A stretch of 64,000 nucleotides of DNA, from NCBI GenBank assembly GCA_038049695.1, contig CP142452.1:37002501-37066500 (forward strand). Reading direction: 5' to 3'. How positions within the stretch are numbered: the first letter of the stretch is position 1; each line of letters begins with the position of its first letter. Origin of the DNA: Cinnamomum chago (Eukaryota; Streptophyta; Magnoliopsida; Laurales; Lauraceae). The translations under genes were made by a program, and so were the position numbers. The notes below the pieces were generated by a model. It did not search any database, was not told the origin of the DNA, and saw only the letters and a list, made by a program, of their open reading frames with translations. Of this stretch, positions 1-10,661 are shown in pieces.

Positions 1-176
1 ATTACAAGGTATTGTCCAATATTCGTTACTGATGTCAACATTTGTATGCTTGACAATAGTAGCCATATGTGTAGGGTGGAAAATGTGCCATTCTGTTCAT
101 CTCATCTACTAGAGTTCATTTGTAAGAATCATTGAGTTGTTCAAAAGGTTTTACTAGACCAATACTCATCTGATTT

Positions 177-197
177 GGGGGGGGGGGGGGGGGGGGG
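177..197. repeat. Poly-G tract (21 G)
   Basis: An uninterrupted run of 21 G. Such homopolymers are unstable, and the length may be affected by sequencing. Confidence 0.95.
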
Positions 198-1615
198 TGA
201 TATACATGCAACACATTTTGGGCTGAAAAGTGTTTTTTTATTTTATTTTAGGGGTTTTAGTTAGTGGCTTTCCCTTTTATCGTTGTTCTGTGAGATGAAA
301 CCCAACTACAAGGTTTTCTTTTTGGGTGTTCTACAAGATGGTATAGGTGTGAAGGCCTACCAATGTGGTTTAAGATGTTTTCTAAGCTCCGTTCTTCCTC
401 CATGACAAGCCTTTCAATTTTTTCTGTTCTTCCTATTCCTGCTTTTCTTTTTTCTTTTTCCTGTTTTGTTTTGTTTTGTTTTTTTTTTTTTTTTGGAGGT
501 TGTTTAAAGCTGTGATGTTATCTTGTTGATGTTCTTGGGCTGTTCCTACTCTTTTTGGATGTTCTAGGGGCTGCCATGAATGACATTCTGTGTTTTTCTT
601 TGTCATGGGCTGGTGGCCTGTTTTTGGTCTGCTTTTAATACAGTTAGACATTGAGACCTGTGGCACATCGTTTCCATTTCCCAACATTTGGGGTGTAATC
701 ATATGAGCATGCCATTTCAATAAATAAATAATTACTTCAAAAAGCCTTTTAAAAATTGGAAACAATATAAGTTTTGGTTGTTTTTAATTCTTTTAATAAG
801 TTAACTAAGGTTGAATTAGGTTAAATCTAGTCTCAAAATCGTACATTAAAAATATTTTTAAGTTATGCTGCCTTTATCTTTTTCTTAGAAATAGAATGTG
901 TTAATGGGACATACGTCCCTCGATATGGAGCGTGACTGAAATGTGTGCTTCATCTGTGGGGTGTGCACCTCAAATATGCCTCATCTTGGTTAAACGTACT
1001 CCCTAAATGCAAGCCATACTTTGTAGTTTAATTTAGGGTGTGAGATGCTTGGCATTTTTGGGAAGCCTCACACTGAGTCATGAGCCCCAAACACTAATGA
1101 AAACATTGGTTTTATGTCTTTGGGTGATAATGAAAGCGGCAAATGTGACATTGGTGGTGGCCGTACTGGATCTGGTTGTAGTAGTTTATTCTGAAGGTGA
1201 GACACGTCTACTCCTTTTTGTTACATGTTTGCTTCTCAAGTTTCCATTCTGGTATTCCCCAATTGTAATACCCGACAGATATAATTTTGAAACTGCTCGG
1301 TCTCTGTTGTCTGCCCGTGTATCTCATCTGTTTTCGGGTGAAGCAACCTTTCCTGCTGTTTTTCTTATTAATCACATGCGATCATCTGTTATCGGCGGTA
1401 TGGCGGTATCTCATCATTTGTGTGACCTTTTGGTTTGGAACCTGCTTACGCTGCACTTATAGTAGTTGAGGCTAGGTGGGAGTTTGATGGGGATCCAGGA
1501 GGATAGGAATGTGTTAGTCAGTTCTTTTAATTTCCTCTCTTTCATGGGATCTTTCATTTTGGTTTTTATGTTAGTTGATTTTTCTTATAGGTCCATTTTT
1601 ATTAGAGTTAAGTTT

Positions 1616-1850
1616 TGATTCATTCTAACGAGTTATTGAGCCAGATTTAACCAAGTTGAGCCCAGATCCACACCAGACCTTGTGCAGATCCAGAATCCAG
1701 TTCGGCCAGGTTTAGTTCACGCATTAACTTTAATTGATGCATTCCAAAGAGTTATTGAGCCAGATCCAAGTTGAGCCCAGATCCACACCTGACCATGTAC
1801 ACATCCAGAATCCGGTTTGGCCAGGTCAAGTTCTAGCATGTACAAGCACA
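1616..1850. repeat. Imperfect tandem duplication, unit about 119 bp
   Basis: Two diverged copies in direct orientation. Landmarks such as GTTATTGAGCCAGAT and GAGCCCAGATCCACACC recur about 119 bp apart, starting near 1631 and 1750. The second copy has a short internal deletion. No coding potential is evident. Confidence 0.8.
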
Positions 1851-2392
1851 AACCCATTTGGAGCTGGCCGAATCCAAATCCATCAGTTGGTCTGAGGCCC
1901 AGATTCAGGGCCATCGAAGTCCTTTAATGCAAGTCTGACGCATCTGTGGATGAGATCTCTTAATTAGTAATTGGGGTTCTCTATTTTGTTATTCTCTTGT
2001 TAAATTGGAACTCTAATCGGAAAGTCTTTAGCTGTCCAATCTCACTAGGATTTAGTTTCGTAATAGGGCCACTTACAGGTGTTTTTGGGTTCTTTACTCA
2101 TGTTTTGAGGAATAACAATATTTTTGGTTTATCTGGAAACTTTGTTCCTCAGTTTTTCTATTCTAGATGAAACTATTGTGCAAGGGATATTTCCCCAGAC
2201 CTGTTCTAGCATGTCATAAAGTTGATTAGCACCATCACCTTCGGCTACCATCTCTTCAGTGTGTTGTGGGGACTGATCTTCCACGTCAGCATGTAGATCT
2301 TGGAGCAAAAACAGTCCCCAGGAATCAAATACTTTACTTTTGTAGTGGGAGGTCATACTGGAGAAGAGGCCAGGTCAGGCTGCTAGTGATAT

Positions 2393-2396
<4 letters not shown>

Positions 2397-2427
<31 letters not shown>
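2397..2427. repeat. (CT)n microsatellite
   Basis: About 15 uninterrupted CT units. They create spurious RE/SL-repeat reading frames on both strands. Confidence 0.95.
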
Positions 2428-2429
<2 letters not shown>

Positions 2430-3093
2430 GGTGTTGTACTTGGCTGCCTGATAGCCCCACAGATTCAGCTTCATATCCCACCACATCTGGACAGAGGTGT
2501 AGAAAGGATTGGATACCCATGTGTGGAAACTTCCGTTTATTCAATCCCAATTGTTTGTGAATTTGACAGTTGTTTAACATGGCTGCCTTGTGATATTGCT
2601 GCTGAATTGTTCCAACTTCCCATGTTTAACAATGTGTTCAAATACTGGAATAAATTAAATAAATCATAAGTGCTGTTGTATGTGGTTTGTATGCTTTGTT
2701 AGAGCAAGGGATGTGGGTTTAGTTAAATTGGTGTGAATCAACTTGGGCCTGAGTGTTTGCTTAGGAAGTTGGTTGAGGAAGTATTTCCCTCTAGTGAGTT
2801 GCCACTCCATGACTAGGCTATCTTCATCTCAGTTTCAGGTTAGTGTAAGAAATTCAATAATCTACAGTTTGTTTGGGTCAATATTCTGTATGTGTTTGGC
2901 CCATGTTCTAGTCATCCGTATTGTTTATCAGGTTTGGCCACTGTGGATAGGCATGCACAGCAAGGTGCTTCACCAAAGGCAAACTGTAGTCAAGTTGAAT
3001 GGATTAAATATGGCCAAGACTTTTAACTTTTATTGGTCTTTATGGTTAGTTCAATGTGATTTCTAACATAGTTGCGTTTTGTTTTTATTGCAG

Positions 3094-3423
3094 CCCAATT
3101 GTTTTTCGAGGACAATAAATGTTCATGGTGATGAGCATATAATTATTTTTGCAAAAAGAGATATTAACCAATGGGAGGAATTGACATATGATTACAGGTT
3201 CAATGCAGTGTTAATATATTGTATGTCTTAATTTATTTTCTTTATGTATTGATCTTACTCTCTGCATTTTGTAATCAGATTCACTTCAAAAGCTAAGCAA
3301 CTTGCTTGCTGCTGTGGTTCCGCTAGATGCCGTGGAGTTGTTAATGAAATTGAAGCGGAGGAGCCTCTTGACAAGATACAAGTACCTCAATGTGAGAGAG
3401 TGGAGCGGGGATTGAAGGGTTAG
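3094..3423 (+). CDS. C-terminus of a trithorax-type SET-domain histone methyltransferase (ATX1/ATX2-like), last two exons
   Basis: Two exons, 3094-3197 and 3279-3423, joined by a GT-AG intron. The first opens after a CAG acceptor at PNC and reads GDEHIIIFAKRDINQWEELT followed by YDYR, the end of a SET domain, where the Tyr contributes to the active site. The second carries the post-SET zinc motif (CCCGSARCRGVV, CxCx4C) and ends at TAG 3421-3423. Wording and spacing match the C-terminus of plant ATX1/ATX2 (H3K4 methylation, nuclear). The rest of the SET domain and the PWWP, FYR and PHD parts were not found upstream, so this is either the end of a host gene with long introns or a captured fragment. 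No stop or frameshift is seen. Family assignment is strong; functional status is unknown. Confidence 0.8.
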
Positions 3424-4103
3424 TAAAATCAAATCAATCCTAACATTGCGGACATTTTTTATTATTTCAATTAGACATTCAACTCAGTTACAGAATCAGG
3501 GGTGCGATGTCTCCTGGGAATGCAGCCTCAGCTTATGCTTTTTGATTTTTAATTTATAATATAAAAACCTCTCTATGAATTGCCATTGTCGTAAATGGTA
3601 CTCTAATAGAACCTATCTATCTGATCACACCATGTAGTTGGTTTTTTGCTGGGCACAGTGCATATTTTTTTCTTAATCCATTCCCTTCATATCATGCCTT
3701 CATGATCCTTTGGGAAGACGAGTACCTGTTATTGATTAAAAAAAGTACTTAATAGAAGAATAGAAGTGATACTCACCAATTTATAGTCTCTGGTCCAAGA
3801 TTAAAGGTTTGTTATCAAGTGTCATCTTTAATCTAAAATATCAAATAGTACTTTAATCTTGGTGCATTCCACATTGTGGCAATTTGCGAGGGGTAGTTCT
3901 GATCCATTGTTATACCTTGATGAAAAGTATGACCGATTGGTATGGACATATGGACGGAAAGCACATTCACCAATTGCTACTGGCTAGAGTATCACCAAGA
4001 TTGGTGTCACTACTTGGAACTCAGGGCCCTTCGAATTCCATGTTGCAGCTATGATGTATCAATTTCCATATGCATAAAAGTCAAAATGATTAATTCAGAT
4101 TTA
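3424..4103. other. Flank downstream of the SET gene; nothing recognised
   Basis: AT-rich sequence without a supported gene. It probably includes the 3' UTR of the SET-domain gene. It runs up to the left arm of the large inverted repeat. Confidence 0.5.
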
Positions 4104-5248
4104 AGGGCATGGATTAATAAATCTTGAAATTATAAAGAAAGCTAATACAAAAAAAGACAACCTTTATTGTTAAAAAAAAGGAAATTAAAATATTATGCAT
4201 CTAGTTCTATTTGTTATGCAGTCTATCACCCTCTCAATGCGCCTGCCACAAGTCTATATCATTTGGATCATCACAAGCTGATTATATAGATTCTGGTTAC
4301 TTTAAGTGGGGCAAACCCCTCTTCTGCATGAACTAGTGAATAGAGTTCCTAATCTAGCATGCATAAGATAAACAATTAGCATATAACGTATAAGAATAAC
4401 ATCAGTAAAATCGACAGCATGTAAATCCACATAGGTGCATCAAGTCCGAATAGTGTGGTTTATGAATGTTATTATATTTTCCCCATGGATTACCACCTAT
4501 CTACATTGTGGCATAGGTCACCATAGTCTTTGTTGCCCAAAAAGGTGCAAATCATAACATAAGAGTATCATCATACGCCTTATATCTGCTAACACCCAAT
4601 AAGGTTGCATTTGTGTAGCTGAATTTCCTGGAAGAAATCCACTCTTTCTGCCATCGATTTCCGCGCTAGAGGGGATCCGGAAGTTCGACAAGGCGAGGTC
4701 GGACTTGCAGCGTTTCCTCTTTCACCGCTCTGTATAGAATAATCCGTAATGACCAACAACGGGTTCATAAACGTGGTGACCTGCAAAAGGGTCTGCAGGT
4801 TCATCAACAAGGAACCGCTTTGTGTATCCTTATGATACAAAGAGGGAGAAAAGAAAAAAAAAACCTCTTGGATATAATAACATTCATAAACCACACTATT
4901 CGGACTTGATGCACCTATGTGGATTTACATGCTGTCGATTTTACTGATGTTATTCTTATACATTATATGCTAATTGTTTATCTTGTGCATGCTAGATTAG
5001 GAACTCTATTCACTAGTTCATGCAGAAGAGGGGTTTGCCCCATTTCAAGTAATCCTAGAATCTATATAATCAGCTTGTGATGATCCAAATGATGTAGACT
5101 TGTGGCAGGCGCATTGAGAGGGTGATAGACTGCATAACAAATAGAACTGGATGCATAATATTTTAATTTCCTTTTTTTTTAATAATAAAGGTTGTCTTTT
5201 TTTGTATTAGCTTTCTTTATAATTTCAAGATTTATTAATCCATGCCCT
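4104..5248. repeat. Large inverted repeat (arms 4104-4477 and 4872-5248)
   Basis: The left arm (374 bp) is repeated as its reverse complement in the right arm (377 bp) with few differences; the arms flank a 394-bp spacer. Arm ends are AGGGCATGGATTAATAAATC outside and a TTATTATAT-type end inside. The transcript would fold into a long hairpin. The spacer (4478-4871) holds only a short minus frame with no recognised domain. I see no clear target duplication or transposon terminus, so it could be a foldback element or a local inverted duplication. Confidence 0.85.
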
Positions 5249-5269
5249 GGGAAACACTCCTTGGACGTC

Positions 5270-5993
5270 CTCTAACCAATTAATCATAGTGATCATCAGT
5301 ACCATCCAATTCACTTTTAATCAAGATGGGTGCGCACTTACTAATGATAAATCCATTAATTGGCATAAGGGGATAATGTAGATAGATTTCATCTTGATCA
5401 TTGTATGTTCCCACAGTCATACTACCACGTACCTAAGACACCGAGGTGTTGACCTACAGTTGGCCTCACTCATTGGTGACTCAAAGCAAATGAATAGATA
5501 GAAACTTGAGTTCATGAATGTCTTAGGATTGAGAGTCTATTGCTAGGGAATTATGAGAACAGTCCTTAAATCGAGATAATATTTCATAAGGTGCTTTTCA
5601 TGGTCCTTCAATACATCCAATGTACCAGTACCGTGATTCAGAATCTTCCATTCTAATGATCAAGGCAAATCACACTATCTCATAGTGATCAAAGTGCTGC
5701 AACCTTATTATATGAGATGCTCAATCTCATTACTGGTTGTGAAGATATTTTAAGTATAAGATTTATGACACATGTCTCCCATATGTGGATTTAATTCATA
5801 TACATATATCACATCTAATATACTAATGAGACCCGATTCATCTCATGAACCATTATGTCATATGTATTGGTCATGTTCATTAAGTAATAAACACCATTCA
5901 TCTCATGAAAGGAAAGCATGATTTTATTGATAAATAAAGAAATTAATCAATTTATTATATCAACTAATGGATTGATACCACACAATCTAACAA
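5270..5993 (-). mobile_element. Truncated LTR, same family as the nested LTR at 44431-46191
   Basis: Read on the minus strand it begins TGTTAGATTGTGTGG at 5993 and follows the first ~720 bp of the LTR at 44431, including the stretches around CTTTCATGAGATGAATGGTG and GAAGGACCATGA. Similarity stops near 5270, just beside the inverted repeat, so the 3' part (including the promoter region seen in the other copy) is missing. No coding sequence is present. Confidence 0.75.
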
Positions 5994-6206
5994 TAAGTCC
6001 AGATATAGCCACATGTGAGACCGTCTCATTGGATTGAGAGGATTGTATTTTTTTTTTCGAAATTTTATTTAGCCACATGGTTGGCAGAGTTCATGTATTA
6101 GCCACTTGTATGGACAATAAATTGAATCATGTTCCAAAATTTGATGGCATTGAAAATTTGAAATCCATACAACCAAAAAAGGCTGACAATTGCCAATCCA
6201 TACAAC
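5994..6206. other. Short AT-rich segment, nothing recognised
   Basis: Lies between the truncated LTR and the first copy of the duplicated PMD 3' end. A MULE terminus would be expected in this area if the PMD locus is a MULE remnant, but none could be defined with confidence. Confidence 0.4.
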
Positions 6207-7492
6207 CCATAAAGACCATTTACATTATATTCTAGTAATAGAACACATGGAATTCACTCATAAATCATCAAATGTCCCTGCGGGGCCTTCGTGAGTAAGA
6301 ACGAGCAGTCATGCTGGGATGTCGTACCGTGCGCTCCACCTCTTCGATAGACATTCCACACAGAACATGTGCTGCCTGATCAACTGCAGTGTATATACCA
6401 TAAGGGTCTTCAATCCAACCCTCCGGACCCCTCTCGATGACTCTATCAAGGATGCTCAGGGCGCCTGCATTGCGCTGTAATTCAATGGATTAATTCATGA
6501 GTTCAATAAAAAAAATTACAAAAAAGGATTATAATTTGGCATATTTACCATACCATCTCATAATCAATGTCTGCATTAGATTGTGCAGCTCGAGGACGTG
6601 GGCGATAATCTGATCGGAGGTTAGGGTTTTGAAGCACTCTTCATGATACTCTTGCGTACCAATCCATGTAATTTGGTACGCAATTAGAAGGACGTCGAAC
6701 TGGTGTGCTTTGATTCTACCCAGACAGTAGGTGATCATTCCATCTTTCCCAAACTTGATCAAAATATTGATAAGCAATCTGATATGCTCCTGTGGTTGGG
6801 CCTTGTGCAACACGAATCAGGGCTAACGGGGCTGATGGAACAGTCTGCACCATAAAGATCATTTACATTATATTATAGTAATAGAACACATGGAATTCAC
6901 TCGTAAATCATCAAATGTCCCTGCGGGGCCTTCGTGAGTAAGAACGAGTAGTCATGCTGGGATTTCGTACCGTGCGCTCCACCTCTTCAATAGACATTCC
7001 ACGCAGAACATGTGTTGTTTGATCGACTGCAGTGTATATATCAGAAGGGGCTTCAATCCAACCCTCCGGACCCCTCTCGATGACTCTATCAAGGATGCTC
7101 AGGGCACCTGCATTGCGCTGCAATTCAATGGATTAATTCATGAGTTCAATAAAAAAAATTACAAAAAAGGATTATAATTTGGTATATTTACCATACCATC
7201 TCATAATCAATGTCTGCACTAGACTGCGCAGCTCGAGGACGTGGGCGATAATCTGATCGGAGGTTAGGGTTTTGAAGCACTCTCCATGATACTCTTGCGT
7301 ACCAATCCATGTAATTTAGTACACAATCAGAAGGACGTCGAACTGGTGTGCTTTGATTCAACCCAGACAGTAGGTGATCATTCCATCTTTCCCAGACTTA
7401 ATCAAAATATTGATAAGCAATCTGATATGCTCCTGCTGTCGGGCCTTGTGCAGCACGAATCGGGGCTAACGGGGCTGATGGAACAGTCTGCA
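6207..7492. repeat. Tandem duplication of the 3' end of a PMD gene, unit 643 bp
   Basis: 6207-6849 and 6850-7492 are direct copies offset by 643 bp and differing at scattered positions. Each copy carries, on the minus strand, part of the penultimate exon and the last exon of the PMD gene at 6911-8925. The right copy is contiguous with the rest of the gene; the left copy is a detached duplicate. The join falls within the penultimate exon at the shared CAGTCTGCAC. Confidence 0.92.
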
Positions 7493-8925
7493 CCCTACCA
7501 AATTACCCAAGGATCCTATCTGGATGATAGGGCTCAACAAAGTCCATGCACTTAATACACCAACAGTAGAAGTTGACCTGATTAAATGGTGAGTGCTGCC
7601 TAACATCGCAATAAGGATCCCATGTGACCTGCAATGACCAAGACAATTATGAGAAATTTTCTTATAAATTAAGAATTTGATGTCAATCAATCCAATAACT
7701 CATTAACAAGCAAGAACCCTTACCTAGTCTGCACCCATGCAATCTAGTTGCTCTCGCAGTGCCTGTAAGAGAGCAGCAGTCTCCCTATGAGGGAGCCATC
7801 GATGAACTCGGGGCAGATTAACGGTATAGTGAATGTTGGGAGTTGGAGCCAAACACTCAAAATGCTCATAAATCCACGCCTCTAGCAGCGTAAGATATCC
7901 GGCAATTTGTTTGACTTCATGATGGGTAGCCAATCCCAATTGTCGATACAAGTAAGCAAGAGCAGCGGCACCCCATGCATATGTACGGACACGCTCCAAG
8001 TCTGTCAAGAGCATCAGATATATAATTGGCACACGTGTGCCACTCTTGTCGGTGAACAATGTGCATCCTAATAAATACAGAAGATATGCTCTCACTGCAC
8101 AATCAATCATGTCCTCTCCATCTTCATCTGATATGTTTGAGAACCTCCCTCTCAGCCACTCTAATCTTACAGATTGGCCCCGAACCTGCTGCAGCTCATC
8201 ATTTGCCTCATTTGGATCAACTCCCAAGTAGTCAACAAGTAGTGAATGCGCATCTTGATATGACAATCTATCATGGTACGCAACAAAACGGGCAGTCACC
8301 GGGATCCCAAGTATGGTGGCAACATCATCTAGACTAATGGACATCTCACCGAACATCATGTGGAAGGTGTTTGTTTCAGGTTGCCACCTTTCCACAAAAC
8401 AAGATACACGGATCTTACTAACAGAGCGATATGATGCTGTAATAAGTGGACTCAAGTTAGATCTAGCTACTAAGTCTCTAAACCTGTCGCTCGTTTAAAT
8501 AACAGTGTGGTATTTTCTGTCCATGGCTCAAACACTTTAGCGCAACCCGTTCTTGTATTAAAAAAATGGTACATTATTGAAGATCTTATAACTAATGCAT
8601 TGATCTTGATATAAAAAGTAAAAAGCAAGAACATACATGTGAATGCCAAATGTATGCAGCTATGTGTGTGTTGAAACTGGGCAACAAAGAATGATCTTCT
8701 GGCCCCGCAGTTATTTCTTGTTCACCGACAGCTTCTTCTTCATCAAGTTGTTCAACAGGGGCTCCTTCTTCGTTGCCCTCTGCAAAATCATATTCCGGTT
8801 CCTTAGTTTCTTCTTCTACCACCTCTTCAATTCTTTGACGACGCCTCCTGTTGGAAGCTGTCGTTCTTACCTTGGAACTGCTTGGCCTATCTATTTTTGA
8901 CGAAACATTGGAAGAAGAGTGTAAA
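6911..8925 (-). pseudogene. Plant mobile domain (PMD) gene, MAIN/MAIL1-like, decayed
   Basis: Exons on the minus strand: about 8925-8637 (acidic/arginine-rich N-terminus ending AAYIWHSH), about 8556-7724 (PMD core: FVERWQPETNTFHMMFGEM, YLLYLLGCTLFTDKSGTRVP, YAWGAAALAYLYRQLG), 7628-7197 and 7117-6911. It is clearly related to the PMD gene at 32558-34878. Lesions: a frameshift near 8475-8500, a TAG as the last codon before the donor at 7724-7726, and a TAA near 7512 where the relative has Gln. The intron that splits the relative after LTLL is absent here. PMD proteins are known from host MAIN/MAIL1 genes (silencing) and from MULE and gypsy elements. Context (33-bp array, no host neighbours) favours a transposon origin. 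Confidence 0.85.
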
Positions 8926-8951
8926 ACATAAAAACTGCATTAACCAGTTAT

Positions 8952-9182
8952 TGTTCGACACCGTCTGTTCGAACTTTTCATGGAATGTTCGGGTTTTAAG
9001 TTATGAACATTCATTCAATGTTCGAACATTAAATTTCGAACATTCACAATATGTTCGAAACATCACTTCCGAACATTTAAGATATGTTCGAACTTTAAAA
9101 TCAGAACATTCTACATATGTTCGGAACTTACGATCCGAACATGTTCAATATGTTCGAACTTTCAGTATTGAACATATCGCAT
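8952..9182. repeat. Array of seven 33-bp palindromic repeats (PMD locus 1)
   Basis: Units start at 8952, 8985, 9018, 9051, 9084, 9117 and 9150, exactly 33 bp apart. The consensus half-sites are ATGTTCGAA on the left and GAACAT about 20 bp further on, so each unit is an inverted repeat of about 26 bp plus a spacer of about 7 bp. Units differ mainly in the middle and spacer. Because 33 is a multiple of 3, a plus frame stays open across the array, but it is unlikely to be a gene. The array sits just upstream of the 5' end of the minus-strand PMD gene, the same relative position as array 1 of the MULE at 31736. Confidence 0.95.
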
Positions 9183-10513
9183 GGAAAATAAAAAAAGAAG
9201 TTTGAATGACTCACTACAGTGTGAATACACAGCAAATATGTGATAACATTCAAAACATATGTATCCCTTCTACATATATTCATGCAAAAGAGTGGATACA
9301 AACAACTATTTGCAAAAATATAACAATGAGAATGGTGGTGAGGTCACCCTTGATTTAAATATACCGGTGATATTGCCTTCTTCGTTGAAAATGACCGCAA
9401 CAAATTGATTCAAAGACTGGTTCGGTCCCTTCACTTGCTTAATCGTCAAAATGAATGTGCGACAGATGAATCAAGGGCTGGAAGAGTTACAGGCGTTACG
9501 GGAAGGTGGAGAACGTGTATGAGTAGAGAGAGGAGAGCAAGTCTAAATAGCAGGGGTAGTTAGGGTATGTGGATGGGTGCGGAAAGTAAAACCAATAAAC
9601 ATTCAAATGTTATACATGGGTGTGGAGAGAAATTCGGTGGGAAGAGCAATTTTTGTGGTGCCAATAGAACCCCCCATTGATTAATACTTAATTTGGATAT
9701 TAATTTTAATTTATTATTCAGTTTGTACGGGTTTGAGGCTAGTAAGACTAAAAGAACCATGCTTTAACAAGGTAGGGCTGTTAGACCATAGTCACTGAGT
9801 GATTATGCAATGCTTAAGCATAAGCCATTGACCTGGTCTTACAAAAAATTATACATTCAGCCAATATTTTGGCTATTGAATCCGCATGGCCTTTCGTGAG
9901 AGATTACTCCATGAGGATCCCCGTGCTTTCATCCTGACCATGTAGTTTTGCCCGTCAAATTTGGACCATTGGTAGAAATTTTTGCAACCACCAATCAATT
10001 AACTGCATAGGCATCTGATTGAACTTCATGATACAATTTGAAAGATTTGTACTATTTAAAAAACCTAATGGACAAATATATAGAAACCATCATGCTAAAA
10101 TTACCCAAAAGAATAAGTAAATATATATATATATATATTTACAATTTGTATAAACTAAATAAAATAAAAGGTGTAAATTATTGTTTAAGAACATGAAATT
10201 AAAAAGGCGGAATGGCAGAAGATGCTATCGATGATGTGGGTCTTGATGAATTGGCGATCTCTCTTCGATGATATCGTTCTTATCGACCACGTGGATTTGA
10301 AAGATTCAGCCCATCCATCATCAATCTATATGAGGCCCCTTCCATATGAAAGATGTTCATAATATGTCATCCTACCATAACATTGGACCCACCCATACAC
10401 TTATCTGCAGGAGATGCTATCTACCCACCTGTGACCTGCCCATATCTTTAACTCCGGGCTTGCATAGGCTACTAGACTAGCATACATATCATGAAAAAAG
10501 TTGTTTATAGAGA
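9183..10513. other. Intergenic, nothing recognised
   Basis: No gene or RNA was found. The first part (to about 9660) is probably the outer end of the PMD-bearing element, because GGGTGCGGAAAG and GGGTGTGGAGAGAAATTC near 9570-9650 resemble the MULE end GGGTGCGAATAGAATTTCCC. No matching opposite end or target duplication could be identified. Confidence 0.4.
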
Positions 10514-10556
10514 GTCCCACATCGCCAAAGAATTGCTAGCTTGCTTTCTTTATAAG
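10514..10556 (+). promoter_or_regulatory. Plant snRNA promoter: USE and TATA box
   Basis: GTCCCACATCG at 10514-10524 matches the plant Upstream Sequence Element (RTCCCACATCG). TTTATAAG at 10549-10556 is the TATA box. The 24-nt gap is the spacing used by Pol III snRNA promoters (U6 type); Pol II snRNA genes have about 10 nt more. The U6-like sequence begins 22 nt after the TATA box, as expected. Confidence 0.9.
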
Positions 10557-10578
10557 TACTATTGTCACTAGTTTCACG

Positions 10579-10653
10579 GTTTTTTCGGAGATATCTGATA
10601 AAATTTGAACGATACAGAGAAGATTAACATGCCTGTGCAGAGAAATGGATCAA
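10579..10653 (+). pseudogene. U6: U6 spliceosomal snRNA pseudogene
   Basis: The 5' stem-loop region aligns base for base with plant U6 but with C-to-T changes, followed by CTGATAAAATTTGAACGATA and CAGAGAAGATTAACATG; the ACAGAG box that pairs with the 5' splice site is intact. The segment between AACATG and GAGAAATGGATCAA is shortened, losing the part containing the AGC triad and the internal stem-loop, so it is about 75 nt against about 102 for U6. A run of six T within the first eight bases would also be a premature Pol III terminator. It is therefore very unlikely to make functional U6 despite the good promoter. Confidence 0.88.
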
Positions 10654-10661
10654 TTTTTTTT
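10654..10661 (+). terminator. Pol III terminator (T8) of the U6 pseudogene
   Basis: Eight T directly after the U6-like 3' end, the expected Pol III stop signal. Confidence 0.8.

Larger units (their letters stand above)
1..3093. other. Sequence upstream of the SET exons; no gene recognised
   Basis: No exon could be recognised here. The stretch may be introns or upstream exons of the SET-domain gene that ends at 3423, because its two visible exons must be preceded by the rest of the SET domain. It contains a run of 21 G at 177-197, a T-rich tract near 480, an imperfect direct duplication at about 1616-1850 and a CT microsatellite at 2397-2427. Short open frames here show no family signature; the arginine/glutamate-rich one near 2400 is only the CT repeat. 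Confidence 0.5.

Noticed and set aside
2383-2580. Minus-strand ORF with RERERE repeat
   Set aside because: It is the CT microsatellite; no other protein feature.
4104-5248. LTR pair in inverted orientation
   Set aside because: The arms lack TG...CA ends, primer-binding site and internal retroelement domains, so it is reported only as an inverted repeat.
8882-9205. Plus-strand ORF of 107 residues with an 11-residue repeat
   Set aside because: It is the 33-bp palindromic array read through; 33 is divisible by 3, so any stop-free unit stays open. The minus-strand PMD gene explains the locus better.
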